Of a stretch of 64,000 nucleotides of DNA, positions 1 through 9,170 are shown one piece after another. Numbering within the stretch: position 1 is the stretch's first letter; each line of letters begins with the position of its first letter. Position numbers and translations under genes: made by a program. The stretch is from a bacterium (GTDB lineage: Bacteria; Bacillota; Bacilli; Lactobacillales; Streptococcaceae), in NCBI GenBank assembly GCA_905221345.1, contig CAJNCW010000004.1, forward strand, positions 62,001 to 126,000, given 5' to 3'. The notes below the pieces were generated by a model. It saw only the letters and a program-made list of their open reading frames with translations. It did not search any database and was not told the DNA's origin.

Positions 1-1196
1 TGAATAATCTGGAAGGTTTCTTCCTGACTTTTCCCTTCTTTTAAGAGCATCTGGTAAGCATTAAGCGACTCTACATCCACATAATCAGCCATGGAATCAT
101 AGTCTGGGTCAACCATCCCAATTTCCTCACCCATGTAGATATAAGGCGTCCCACGTGACAGGTGAATGCTGGCAGCCAGCATAGTCGCCCCTTCATTGTG
201 GAAATGTTGAATATCGACAAAACGGTTCAGGGCGCGTGGTTGGTCGTGATTGTTCCAGAAGAGGGCGCTCCAGCCGTTTTTGTCACTCATTTCCTTGCCC
301 CAGCTATGATAAAGACTTTTCAACTCTTCGAAATCAAAGGGTGCTAAGGTCCACTTTTGCCCATCCTTGTAATCTACCTTGAGATGATGGAAATTAAAGG
401 TCATGGATAATTCCTGACGATCAGGTGCCGAATAAAGGACACAGTTTTCCATGGTGGTTGAGGACATTTCCCCAACTGTCATAAAACTATCATCTGATCC
501 AAAAGTGGCTTGATTCATCATGCGCAAATAGTCATGAACGATGGGCTTGTCTGTGTAAGCTGGCTTTCCTTCATTTTCAGGACAATCCACTAAGACCTCA
601 TCCTTGCCAATCAAATTGATCACATCAAATCGGAAACCTTTGACTCCCTTGTCGCGCCAGAAATTAACAAACTTGAAAAGCTCCTTGCGGACATTGGGAT
701 TGCGCCAATTAAGGTCAGCCTGGGTCTCATCAAAGAGGTGGAGGTAATATTTCCCTGTATCCCCGAAAGGCGCCCAGGCAGAGCCACCAAACTTAGAAAG
801 CCAGTCTGTCGGTTGGTCTTGGATGAAGAAAAAGTCTTGGTAGTACTGGTCGCCAGCTAGGGCTTTCTGAAACCATTCGTGTTCTGTCGAGCAATGATTG
901 AGCACCATATCCAGCATAAAGTCAATCTTGTGTTCTTTACCGACACGCACCATTTCTTCAAAATCAGCCATATCACCAAAAAGAGGATCCACTGAAATAT
1001 AATCTGAAATATCGTAGCCATTATCCCGTTGGGGGCTTGGATAGAACGGATTGAGCCAGACCATATCCACGCCCAGTTTGGCTATATAGGGGATTTTTTC
1101 GATAATTCCACGGAAATCCCCAATACCATTTCCAGTGGTGTCTTTGTATGATTTTGGATAGATTTGATAGACTACTTTTCTTTTATCAAGTGTCAT
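1..1196 (-). CDS. treC: Trehalose-6-phosphate hydrolase, 3' part cut by window edge
   Basis: The protein hydrolyses trehalose 6-phosphate to glucose and glucose 6-phosphate in the cytoplasm, using the product of the adjacent TreP permease. About 398 codons are present from the ATG at 1196 (MTLDKRKVVYQIYPKSY); the C-terminus lies outside the window. It is a GH13 enzyme: YQIYPKSY, DMVLNHCS, GFRFDVINL (nucleophile Asp region) and a WNNHDQPRAL motif are all readable, and the reading frame is open to the edge. It sits 64 nt downstream of treP on the same strand. The dextran glucosidase DexB is a related GH13 family; the trehalose neighbours decide the call. Confidence 0.93.
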   Translation of the reverse strand, partial: MTLDKRKVVYQIYPKSYKDTTGNGIGDFRGIIEKIPYIAKLGVDMVWLNPFYPSPQRDNGYDISDYISVDPLFGDMADFEEMVRVGKEHKIDFMLDMVLNHCSTEHEWFQKALAGDQYYQDFFFIQDQPTDWLSKFGGSAWAPFGDTGKYYLHLFDETQADLNWRNPNVRKELFKFVNFWRDKGVKGFRFDVINLIGKDEVLVDCPENEGKPAYTDKPIVHDYLRMMNQATFGSDDSFMTVGEMSSTTMENCVLYSAPDRQELSMTFNFHHLKVDYKDGQKWTLAPFDFEELKSLYHSWGKEMSDKNGWSALFWNNHDQPRALNRFVDIQHFHNEGATMLAASIHLSRGTPYIYMGEEIGMVDPDYDSMADYVDVESLNAYQMLLKEGKSQEETFQII

Positions 1197-1219
1197 CTGT
1201 TTCTCCTTTTCTGATAAAA

Positions 1220-1243
1220 GGGAGGAACCTGATGTTCCTTCCC
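1220..1243 (-). promoter_or_regulatory. Stem-loop in the treP-treC gap
   Basis: An imperfect hairpin (GGGAGGAAC / GTTCCTTCCC with one bulged base) lies in the 64-nt gap between treP and treC. It has no long U tract, so it is more likely an mRNA processing or stability element, or a leaky attenuator, than a full terminator. Confidence 0.4.
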
Positions 1244-1260
1244 TGTTTGTGCTATTTTAA

Positions 1261-3228
1261 TTAGATTCGTGTAGCGACCATGAGAGCTTCCCCAGCTTGG
1301 ATAGTTGTTGGATAAGTTCCAGTGATAGTCGCTGTATAAGCATCTTGGTTCGTGATGATAACTGGAGTTTCTGTCACGAGACCTGCAGCCTTAATGACAT
1401 CTATATCAAAACGAATCAATTTCTGACTAACTGTGACGTGGTCTCCTTGGGCTACAAGACTTTCAAACCCTTTGCCATCAAGACCTACTGTATCCATACC
1501 GATGTGAATGAGCAATTCTACCCCCTCATCAGAGACGATACCGATGGCATGCTTAGTAGGGAAAAGAACCGTTACTGTCCCATTGACTGGAGAAGTCAAC
1601 TCACCTTGGCTTGGTTCAATGACTAGACCTTGTCCCATAACACCTGATGCAAAAACAGGGTCCGTCGCTTGACTCAATTCTTTCACTTGACCAGCAAGTG
1701 GGCTGACAATTTCTACTGGAGCAAGGGTTACTGGTTCATGACTGACAAATTCTGCCTCTTCTTGGGCAACGAATTCTGCCTGTAAGGCTGTATCGTCCTC
1801 TGTTTTTGTAAAGAAGCCTGCCTTACGGAAGAAGAAAGTCAAGAGCATTGGAACAACAATAGCAACTAACATAGTTCCTGCAAACGGCAGCATGTATTGA
1901 GGTTGAATAGAGAGGATACCCGGCAAACCACCGATACCGATAGAAGCCGCCGTTACATTAAATGTAACGGACAACATGCCGGCAAGGGCCGAACCAATCA
2001 TCCCAGCTACAAATGGATAGATGTATTTGACATTGACCCCAAAGAGGGCTGGTTCTGTAACACCGAGATAGGCTGAAATAGTTGCAGGAAGTGAAACCTG
2101 AGCCTCACGCTCATCATGACGATGCATGAAATAATAGGCAAATACAGCAGAACCTTGAGCAATATTAGAAAGAGCAATCATTGGCCAGAGAGCAGTCCCA
2201 CCAGCATCCGCAATCAATTGTGTGTCGATGGCATTGGTCATATGGTGCAAACCTGTGATGACAAATGGAGCGTAGAGGGCGCCAAAAACCGCACCGAAGA
2301 GCCATTTAACTGGACCAGTTAAACCTGCCAAGACAACTGCTGAGAGTCCTTGCCCAATTGTCCAACCGATTGGTCCCAAAACAGTGTGAGCCAAAATCAA
2401 GGCTGGAATCAATGACAAGAAAGGTACAAAAATCATCGAAATCACTTCTGGGATATGCTTGCGCCAGAAAATTTCAAGATAAGACAGACTCAAACCTGCA
2501 AGCAAGGCTGGGATAACTTGAGCCTGATAACCGATACGATTAACAGTAAAATAACCAAAATTCCAAACCCAGTTGGCTGCGATTTCTGATGCAGGTGTTG
2601 AGGCAACTGCATAGGCATTGAGCAACTGTGGCGAAACCAAACAGATCCCGAGAACAATTCCCAAGATTTGACTGGTTCCCATCTTACGAGAGACAGACCA
2701 GGTAATCCCTACTGGTAAGAACTGGAAGATCGCTTCACCAGGCAACCAGAGGAAGTGATTAACCCCTGCCCAAAACTGAGAGGATTCTGTGATGGTCTTG
2801 CCATCCAACATCGACCAATGAACACCTTCCAAGACATTACGGAAACCGAGGATCAAACCACCAACAATCAAGGCTGGAATAATCGGAGTAAAGATTTCCG
2901 CCAGAGTGGTCATGACACGTTGGACCACGTTTTGATTGCTCTTAGCTGCCGACTTGGCTGCTTCTTTGGAGACACCCTCAATGCCTGAAACAGCTGTAAA
3001 ATCATTATAAAAAATCGGCACGTCATTCCCAATAATCACCTGAAATTGACCCGCATTTGTAAAGGTCCCTTTGACGGCTGGAATCGACTCGATGACCTTG
3101 ACATTGGCCTTCTTTTCGTCTCCGAGAACAAAACGCATCCGTGTCGCACAGTGGGTGACAGCAGTGACATTCTCCTTGCCTCCGATCGCCTGAAGCAGAT
3201 CTTTAGCTTCTTGTTCAAATTTTCCCAT
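1261..3228 (-). CDS. treP: Trehalose PTS permease EIIBCA
   Basis: Imports trehalose and phosphorylates it. 655 residues in the order EIIB, EIIC, EIIA. The EIIB domain is at about 1-85 with its phospho-cysteine in THCATRMRF. The multi-span EIIC domain (about 110-470) contains GLHHMTNAID. The EIIA domain (about 515-655) contains LIHIGMDTV with the active histidine. The frame is open 40 codons further upstream, but the start at 3228 (MGKFEQEAKDLL) is preceded by AAGGAG six bases away and matches the usual EIIB start. The upstream part overlaps the promoter and is rejected. First gene of the treP-treC unit, divergent from treR. Confidence 0.95.
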   Translation of the reverse strand: MGKFEQEAKDLLQAIGGKENVTAVTHCATRMRFVLGDEKKANVKVIESIPAVKGTFTNAGQFQVIIGNDVPIFYNDFTAVSGIEGVSKEAAKSAAKSNQNVVQRVMTTLAEIFTPIIPALIVGGLILGFRNVLEGVHWSMLDGKTITESSQFWAGVNHFLWLPGEAIFQFLPVGITWSVSRKMGTSQILGIVLGICLVSPQLLNAYAVASTPASEIAANWVWNFGYFTVNRIGYQAQVIPALLAGLSLSYLEIFWRKHIPEVISMIFVPFLSLIPALILAHTVLGPIGWTIGQGLSAVVLAGLTGPVKWLFGAVFGALYAPFVITGLHHMTNAIDTQLIADAGGTALWPMIALSNIAQGSAVFAYYFMHRHDEREAQVSLPATISAYLGVTEPALFGVNVKYIYPFVAGMIGSALAGMLSVTFNVTAASIGIGGLPGILSIQPQYMLPFAGTMLVAIVVPMLLTFFFRKAGFFTKTEDDTALQAEFVAQEEAEFVSHEPVTLAPVEIVSPLAGQVKELSQATDPVFASGVMGQGLVIEPSQGELTSPVNGTVTVLFPTKHAIGIVSDEGVELLIHIGMDTVGLDGKGFESLVAQGDHVTVSQKLIRFDIDVIKAAGLVTETPVIITNQDAYTATITGTYPTTIQAGEALMVATRI

Positions 3229-3274
3229 TTGATTCTCCTTATATTTGTCAAAGCAAGCTTGACTTGATAGTTCT

Positions 3275-3303
3275 ATTGTAAACGATACCAAACTTGTACG
3301 CAA
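3275..3303 (-). promoter_or_regulatory. treP promoter with overlapping cre site
   Basis: On the minus strand a -35 TTGCGT (3298-3303), 17-bp spacer and -10 TACAAT (3275-3280) are visible. On the plus strand positions 3276-3290 read TTGTAAACGATACCA, which fits every position of the CcpA operator consensus WTGNAANCGNWNNCW. The cre covers the -10 box, so CcpA should block initiation when glucose is present. An ACAAGT-type half-site near the -35 resembles the box in the treR promoter and may bind TreR. Confidence 0.75.
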
Positions 3304-3356
3304 CTTGTTTGTGATAAAAAGAGGATATTTTTGGATATTTTCTAGCACTTATATGG

Positions 3357-3378
3357 TAAAATAGATACAAGTATGTAT
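3357..3378 (+). promoter_or_regulatory. treR promoter (extended -10) and possible TreR operator
   Basis: TGGTAAAAT ends at 3362 and is an extended -10; no convincing -35 is seen. Just downstream, 3365-3378 is the inverted repeat ATACA-N4-TGTAT, which would overlap the transcription start. This is a plausible autoregulatory site for TreR, by inference only. Confidence 0.5.
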
Positions 3379-3412
3379 AGAATAAGACTCAAAACTCATT
3401 TAAGGAAGCAAA

Positions 3413-4126
3413 ATGAAGAAATACCAACAACTATTTAAGCAAATCCAAAAAACCATTCAAAACGAAACTTACGCTATCGGAGATTTCCTCCCTAGTGAAC
3501 ACGAACTCATGAATCAGTATCAGGTGAGCCGTGACACCGTCCGAAAAGCTCTGTCCCTCCTCCAAGAGGAAGGATTAATCAAAAAGATAAGGGGGCAAGG
3601 TTCCCAAGTCGTCAAAGAAGAAACGGTCAATTTCCCTGTCTCCAACCTAACCAGCTACCAAGAGCTAGTCCAGGAACTTGGCCTTCGCTCTAAAACCAAC
3701 GTCGTCAGTCTAGACAAGATCATTATCGATAAAAAATCCTCACTGATAACCGGCTTTCCAGAGTTTCGGATGGTTTGGAAGGTGGTCCGCCAGCGTGTGG
3801 TAGATGATCTGGTATCGGTTCTGGATACGGACTATCTGGATATGGAACTGGTCCCAAATCTCACTCGCCAAATCGCTGAGCAGTCTATCTACTCGTATAT
3901 AGAGGACGACCTCAAACTCCTTATTGATTATGCTCAGAAGGAAATCACCATTGACCACACGGGTGACCGAGACAAGATTCTCATGGACATTGGCAAAGAC
4001 CCTTATGTCGTTTCAATCAAGTCAAAAGTCTATCTCCAAGACGGGCGCCAGTTTCAATTCACCGAAAGTCGCCATAAATTAGAAAAATTTCACTTTGTTG
4101 ACTTTGCCAAAAGACATCCAAAATAA
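3413..4126 (+). CDS. treR: Trehalose operon repressor, GntR/HutC family
   Basis: A 237-residue regulator with an N-terminal winged helix typical of GntR (LPSEHELMNQYQVSRDTVRKAL at about 26-47, followed by the IRGQGS wing) and a C-terminal UTRA ligand-binding domain (about 90-230). Members of this group sense trehalose 6-phosphate and repress treP-treC. It is transcribed divergently from treP across a 184-bp control region, and the start at 3413 is preceded by a GGA-type ribosome site. The standard length and the neighbours make the assignment secure. Confidence 0.93.
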   Translation: MKKYQQLFKQIQKTIQNETYAIGDFLPSEHELMNQYQVSRDTVRKALSLLQEEGLIKKIRGQGSQVVKEETVNFPVSNLTSYQELVQELGLRSKTNVVSLDKIIIDKKSSLITGFPEFRMVWKVVRQRVVDDLVSVLDTDYLDMELVPNLTRQIAEQSIYSYIEDDLKLLIDYAQKEITIDHTGDRDKILMDIGKDPYVVSIKSKVYLQDGRQFQFTESRHKLEKFHFVDFAKRHPK

Positions 4127-4132
4127 ACACTT

Positions 4133-4160
4133 ACAGTTGGGGATACTCTCAACTGTTTTT
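4133..4160 (+). terminator. treR terminator
   Basis: Stem ACAGTTG / CAACTGT, extended by one G-U and one G-C pair, is followed by TTTTT, starting 7 nt after the treR stop. Confidence 0.75.
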
Positions 4161-4265
4161 AGTAGTAAATGATCTAGTTGATAGTTGGAAAAGAGGGACT
4201 GCTTGCTACTTATTCTACTATTTTAAGAAAAAACAACAGCAAATATGCATCTTGCTGAAAAGCTC

Positions 4266-4358
4266 TTGACAAATGCTAAACGACCATTAGAATGGGAGGG
4301 GAGGAGATAAATAGAAACAAAATAAACGGAACTGCTTCATAAAATGTAAGCGGTTTCT
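4266..4358 (+). promoter_or_regulatory. Promoter and cre site of the fucosidase gene
   Basis: A TTGACA box (4266-4271), 16-bp spacer and TAGAAT (4288-4293) form a good sigma-A promoter. At 4344-4358 the sequence ATGTAAGCGGTTTCT matches the cre consensus at all positions. It lies about 55 bp downstream of the start of transcription, where CcpA acts as a roadblock. The gene should therefore be repressed on preferred sugars, independently of treR. Confidence 0.75.
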
Positions 4359-4378
4359 AATAAACAAAGGAGGGTTTT

Positions 4379-7300
4379 ATGAAAAAACACTTTTGGGAGA
4401 AATCCTGTCGCTATAGCATCCGCAAGCTGACGGTTGGGACTGCTTCTGTTTTACTGGGGGCTGTTTTTCTAGTCAACCATACTGTAGCCGCAGACAGTGT
4501 TGAGGTCAAGCAAACTGAACCAACCTCTGTCGAAGCTATCACTAAGCCTGATAGCGAACCCAAAGCAGCTGAAGCGACTGAAACTACAAATCCGTCTCTA
4601 TCAGAGAGTCCAGTAGTTTCCGAAAGCAAGCCAGCTGAGGAGACTCAGACGACAAATAGTCAAGCTAGTGAAGAAGCCATTGTAGAAGCTATAGAAAATA
4701 AGGAACCTGAAAAAGCAGATCAGCCTGTGACAAAGCAAGAAAACTATCAACTCAACTACGATCAGCCAACAGCTCCCTCCTATGATGGATGGGAAAAGCA
4801 AGCCCTCCCTGTCGGAAACGGAGAAATGGGAGCCAAGGTATTTGGCCTAATTGGTGAAGAAAGAATCCAGTACAACGAAAAGACCCTCTGGTCTGGAGGA
4901 CCACAACCCGATAGCACCGACTATAACGGAGGAAACTACAAGGATCGCTACAAGGTCTTAGCAGAGATACGTAAAGCCCTCGAAGCTGGTGACCGCCAAA
5001 AAGCAAAACAGCTAGCTGAACAAAATCTAGTTGGACCAAACAACGCCCAGTATGGACGTTACCTAGCCTTTGGTGATATCTTCATGGTCTTTAATAACCA
5101 GAAGAAAGGGTTAGATACTGTAACTGATTATCATCGTAATCTAGACATCACTGAAGCCACTACGACCACTTCTTACACCCAAGATGGGACCACCTTCAAA
5201 CGCGAAACTTTCTCCAGTTACCCTGATGATGTCACTGTGACCCACTTGACCAAAAAAGGAAACAAGACACTTGACTTTACCCTTTGGAACAGTTTGACAG
5301 AAGACCTGCTTGCTAATGGCAACTACTCTTGGGAATATTCCAACTATAAGAACGGTCATGTCACTACAGATGCAAATGGAATCCTTCTAAAGGGAACTGT
5401 CAAAGATAACGGTCTCAAATTTGCATCCTATCTAGGAATTAAAACGGACGGAAAGGTGACTGTTCAGGATGAGACACTAACCGTTACAGGCGCAAGTTAT
5501 GCGACCCTCTATCTCAGTGCCAAGACCAACTTTGCTCAGAATCCAAAAACCAACTATAGAAAAGACATTGACCTCGAAAAAACAGTTAAAGGGATTGTCG
5601 AAGCAGCTAAGGCCAAAGACTACGAAACACTTAAAAAGGCCCATATCAAGGACTATCAAAGTCTCTTTAACCGCGTTAAACTAAACCTAGGTAGAAACAA
5701 GACTGCCCAAACGACAAAAGAGGCCCTTCAAGGCTATAACCCAGAAAAAGGGCAAAAATTGGAAGAACTCTTCTTCCAATACGGTCGATATCTACTCATC
5801 AGTTCGTCTCGTGATCGGACAGATGCCCTGCCTGCCAACCTCCAAGGAGTCTGGAATGCTGTAGACAATCCACCCTGGAACGCTGACTACCACCTCAATG
5901 TCAATTTGCAAATGAACTATTGGCCAGCCTACATGAGCAACCTTGCTGAAACAGCCAAGCCAATGATCAATTACATTGATGACATGCGCTATTATGGTCG
6001 TATCGCTGCCAAGGAATACGCTGGTATCGAATCCAAAGACGGACAAGAAAATGGTTGGCTGGTCCACACCCAGGCGACACCGTTTGGTTGGACTACTCCA
6101 GGCTGGAATTACTATTGGGGTTGGTCTCCAGCTGCTAATGCTTGGATGATGCAGAACGTCTATGACTATTATAAGTTCACCAAGGATGAGACCTATCTCA
6201 AAGAAAAGATTTATCCAATGTTGAAGGAAACCGCTAAGTTCTGGAACTCCTTCTTGCACTATGACCAGGCCAGTGACCGTTGGGTGTCTTCTCCATCCTA
6301 CTCACCAGAACACGGGACCATTACCATCGGAAATACCTTTGACCAATCGCTAGTCTGGCAGCTATTCCACGACTACATGGAAGTCGCCAACCATCTGAAT
6401 GTCGACCAAGACTTAGTCACAGAGGTCAAGACTAAATTTGACAAACTCAAACCGCTTCACATCAACAAAGAGGGACGCATCAAGGAATGGTACGAGGAGG
6501 ACAGTCCGCAATTTACCAATGAAGGGATTGAAAATCATCACCGCCACGTTTCCCATCTAGTTGGTCTCTTCCCAGGTACGCTCTTTAGCAAGGACCAGGC
6601 TGAATACCTAGAGGCTGCGCGTGCTACCCTCAACCACCGTGGAGATGGTGGTACTGGTTGGTCTAAGGCCAATAAAATCAACCTCTGGGCTCGTTTGCTG
6701 GACGGTAACCGCGCCCATCGCTTGCTCGCTGAACAGCTCAAGTATTCAACCCTAGAAAATCTTTGGGATACGCACGCGCCTTTCCAAATCGACGGCAACT
6801 TTGGAGCAACCAGCGGGATGGCAGAAATGCTCCTCCAATCACACACTGGCTATATCGCCCCACTGCCAGCCCTTCCAGATGCCTGGAAAGACGGTCAAGT
6901 TTCTGGCTTGGTTGCTCGAGGAAACTTTGAAGTTAGCATGAAGTGGAAAGATAAAAACCTGCAAAGCTTGTCCTTCCTTTCAAATGTCGGTGGAGACCTG
7001 GTTGTAGATTATCCAAATATCGAAGCCAGTCAGATCAAGGTCAATGGCAAACCTGTCAAAGCAACTGTGCTTAAAGATAATCGCATCCAACTAGCAACTC
7101 AAAAAGGGGACGTCATTACCTTTGAACATTTCCCTGGCCGTGTAACCAGTCTGACAGCACCTACTGTTGAAATCCCTGAATACACTGAGCCTATCGGAAC
7201 CGCAGGGCAAGAAGAGCCACCTACTGTTGAAATTCCAGAATATACCAAACCTATCGGTACTGCAGGAGAACAAGAAGCTCCTATAGTAGAAATTCCGAAA

Positions 7301-8119
7301 TACACCGAACCTATTGGAACCGCAGGGCAAGAAGAGCCGCCTACTGTTGAAAAACCTGAATACACCGAACCTATTGGAACCGTAGGGCAAGAAGAGCCGC
7401 CTACTGTTGAAAAACCTGAATACACCGAACCTATCGGGACTGTTGAGCAAGAGGAAGCCCCTACTGTTGAAAAACCTGAGTACACTGGCGCTATCGGAAC
7501 TAGTGGAGATCAGGCTACTCCAACCCTCACCCGACCTGAGTATCAGTTGCGCACCTTGAAAGATAAAAAGACGGGTGTCGAAATTATCGGTGGAGCTACC
7601 GACTTAGAAGGAATCTCTCACATCTCTAGCCGACGCGTCCTAGCTCAAGAACTCTTTGGCAAGACCTATGATGCTTACGACCTACAACTTAAAAATCCAA
7701 CAGATCATAGCGTACAGCCAAAAGGCGCTGTCTTGGTTCGCTTACCTATTTCAGCTAGCGTCGAAAAGGTCTACTACCTCACTCCGACCAAGGAATTGCA
7801 AACCCTTGATTTCGACGTTCGAGATGGAAAGGCAGAATTCATCACTAGTCATTTCAGTACCTATGCTGTCGTCTATCAAGTTGCTGGAACAAGCTCTAAC
7901 ACAGAGAAAAAACCAAGTGGTTCAGATGTACAAACCTTAGCACACAGCGCTGAAGACCTTTCAGCCAGTCCTAGCCTTGCTAAAGCTGGAAATCATTCTC
8001 CTAAAGAACAACTTCCAGCAACAGAAGAAGCGTCCAACCCACTCCTTTTCTTAGCAGGCCTCAGCCTAGCCCTCACAGCCACTTTTATGTTAAAAGGAAG
8101 AAAGGATGACTCCAACTAA
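4379..8119 (+). CDS. Wall-anchored GH95 alpha-L-fucosidase
   Basis: A 1246-residue surface enzyme predicted to remove terminal alpha-1,2-fucose from host glycans. It has a YSIRK-type signal peptide (YSIRK at 12-16), an acidic spacer (about 40-125) and a GH95 catalytic region (about 130-920). Residues matching the described Bifidobacterium GH95 active site are visible: N507 and N509 in LNVN, E644 in SYSPE, D805 in FQIDGNFG. Six 20-residue repeats (927-1046) follow, then a small domain (about 1055-1170). The C-terminus has a sorting signal, LPATE at 1212-1216, a hydrophobic segment and KGRKDDSN. The sorting motif ends in Glu instead of Gly, which some streptococcal proteins tolerate. The gene is monocistronic with a strong AGGAGG site. 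Substrate linkage is inferred from the family only. Confidence 0.9.
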   Translation: MKKHFWEKSCRYSIRKLTVGTASVLLGAVFLVNHTVAADSVEVKQTEPTSVEAITKPDSEPKAAEATETTNPSLSESPVVSESKPAEETQTTNSQASEEAIVEAIENKEPEKADQPVTKQENYQLNYDQPTAPSYDGWEKQALPVGNGEMGAKVFGLIGEERIQYNEKTLWSGGPQPDSTDYNGGNYKDRYKVLAEIRKALEAGDRQKAKQLAEQNLVGPNNAQYGRYLAFGDIFMVFNNQKKGLDTVTDYHRNLDITEATTTTSYTQDGTTFKRETFSSYPDDVTVTHLTKKGNKTLDFTLWNSLTEDLLANGNYSWEYSNYKNGHVTTDANGILLKGTVKDNGLKFASYLGIKTDGKVTVQDETLTVTGASYATLYLSAKTNFAQNPKTNYRKDIDLEKTVKGIVEAAKAKDYETLKKAHIKDYQSLFNRVKLNLGRNKTAQTTKEALQGYNPEKGQKLEELFFQYGRYLLISSSRDRTDALPANLQGVWNAVDNPPWNADYHLNVNLQMNYWPAYMSNLAETAKPMINYIDDMRYYGRIAAKEYAGIESKDGQENGWLVHTQATPFGWTTPGWNYYWGWSPAANAWMMQNVYDYYKFTKDETYLKEKIYPMLKETAKFWNSFLHYDQASDRWVSSPSYSPEHGTITIGNTFDQSLVWQLFHDYMEVANHLNVDQDLVTEVKTKFDKLKPLHINKEGRIKEWYEEDSPQFTNEGIENHHRHVSHLVGLFPGTLFSKDQAEYLEAARATLNHRGDGGTGWSKANKINLWARLLDGNRAHRLLAEQLKYSTLENLWDTHAPFQIDGNFGATSGMAEMLLQSHTGYIAPLPALPDAWKDGQVSGLVARGNFEVSMKWKDKNLQSLSFLSNVGGDLVVDYPNIEASQIKVNGKPVKATVLKDNRIQLATQKGDVITFEHFPGRVTSLTAPTVEIPEYTEPIGTAGQEEPPTVEIPEYTKPIGTAGEQEAPIVEIPKYTEPIGTAGQEEPPTVEKPEYTEPIGTVGQEEPPTVEKPEYTEPIGTVEQEEAPTVEKPEYTGAIGTSGDQATPTLTRPEYQLRTLKDKKTGVEIIGGATDLEGISHISSRRVLAQELFGKTYDAYDLQLKNPTDHSVQPKGAVLVRLPISASVEKVYYLTPTKELQTLDFDVRDGKAEFITSHFSTYAVVYQVAGTSSNTEKKPSGSDVQTLAHSAEDLSASPSLAKAGNHSPKEQLPATEEASNPLLFLAGLSLALTATFMLKGRKDDSN
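7160..7519 (+). repeat. Six tandem 60-bp repeats in the fucosidase gene
   Basis: Six in-frame units of 60 bp encode PTVE(I/K)PEYTxPIGT followed by an acidic tail (for example AGQEEP). Units 3, 4 and 5 are most alike at the DNA level, suggesting recent slippage or recombination. The repeat is a Pro/Glu-rich stalk between the enzyme and the wall-proximal domain and probably varies in number between strains. Confidence 0.95.
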
Positions 8120-8132
8120 TTTTTAAGCACAC

Positions 8133-8175
8133 AAAAACAGGATGAAGATCACCTTCACCCTGTTTTATTTTTTAA
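8133..8175. terminator. Bidirectional terminator between fucosidase gene and mraY
   Basis: Long hairpin AAAACAGG..TGAAG / CTTCA..CCTGTTTT with T-rich sequence on the plus side and A-rich on the other, so it can end both convergent units. Confidence 0.8.
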
Positions 8176-8188
8176 TCAAAAGTTATGT

Positions 8189-9169
8189 TTACAGTAGATA
8201 TAGGATAGTTAGGGTCAAGAGACTTGCTAGAAGCCCAACTCCCCAAAAGAAGAAGTCAACCTTCCACTCGCTCCAAGGATTGCCCTTGCCTGAGAATCCT
8301 CCAAGCTCAAAATGGTGATGGACAGGTGTCATACGGAAAATACGCTTTCCACCACTAAGTTTGAAGTAGGTAACCTGCATCATAACAGAGCTTGTCTCAA
8401 AAACATAGATAATCCCAATCAGTAAAAGAGTCCATTCTTGGTGGAGAGCCATAGAAATAGCTGCCAGCATCCCACCTAGAGCCAAACTTCCAACATCACC
8501 CATAAAGACCTTAGCAGGCTTATGGTTAAAGACGAAGAAACCTAGCAAACCACCAATCATGGCAAGAATCACAAGAAGGATATCCAGTTGATTTTGCATA
8601 TAAGCAATCACACCGTAGGCCGATAAGCTAATCACCACTGAAATACTTGCTAAGCCGTCGATCCCATCAGTCAGATTCACCGCATTTGAAAAGCCAACTA
8701 GCCAGAAAAGGGCAAAGAAAATATAGAAAATACCCAGGTGCACTTGGTAGCCAAAAACTGAGAGCATGTCGCCACCACGCTCATAAAAGAGGTAGAAAAT
8801 CACTCCTCCAAGCAGCTGGAGAGCAAGTTTTTGCTTGGGATTTAAGCCTTCGTTGATCTTGCGAAAGACCTTGAGAAAATCATCCAAAAAGCCTACCAAA
8901 CCATATAAAACCAAGATAAACAAAATCATGCCTACATTGTTTGTCAATTGTTGGGTAAAGAGAGCGACAAGGAAGCTCACAACAACTGCAACAATAAGGA
9001 AGACAATACCTCCCATGGTTGGAGTCCCAGCTTTAGCTTGGTGTTGTTTGACATCCTCGTGCATCTGCTGTCCCGTAATCTGTGCTTTTCGATAAAATCG
9101 GATAAAGGCTGGAATACCTATCAAGGTCAATAGAAAGGCTAGGACTCCAGCACTAATGGAACTAATCAT
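8189..9169 (-). CDS. mraY: Phospho-MurNAc-pentapeptide transferase
   Basis: Makes lipid I by moving phospho-MurNAc-pentapeptide onto undecaprenyl phosphate at the inner membrane face. The 326-residue polytopic protein has the family signatures: KAGTPTMGG near residue 47, FLDDFLK (Asp-rich motif), [13 protein letters not shown], and the C-terminal PVHHHFEL. Length is normal. Its start lies one base after the pbp2X stop, so the two are translated from one transcript. It is the last gene of the rsmH-ftsL-pbp2X-mraY cluster. Confidence 0.97.
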   Translation of the reverse strand: MISSISAGVLAFLLTLIGIPAFIRFYRKAQITGQQMHEDVKQHQAKAGTPTMGGIVFLIVAVVVSFLVALFTQQLTNNVGMILFILVLYGLVGFLDDFLKVFRKINEGLNPKQKLALQLLGGVIFYLFYERGGDMLSVFGYQVHLGIFYIFFALFWLVGFSNAVNLTDGIDGLASISVVISLSAYGVIAYMQNQLDILLVILAMIGGLLGFFVFNHKPAKVFMGDVGSLALGGMLAAISMALHQEWTLLLIGIIYVFETSSVMMQVTYFKLSGGKRIFRMTPVHHHFELGGFSGKGNPWSEWKVDFFFWGVGLLASLLTLTILYLL

Positions 9170-9170
9170 C

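Noticed and set aside
3229..3348. N-terminal extension of treP by 40 codons
   Set aside because: It covers the promoter and cre site; the EIIB domain begins at the internal Met with an AAGGAG site.
7091..7485. Two long minus-strand open frames across the fucosidase repeats
   Set aside because: They are antisense shadows created by the 60-bp repeat, which keeps several frames open; no ribosome site and low-complexity products.
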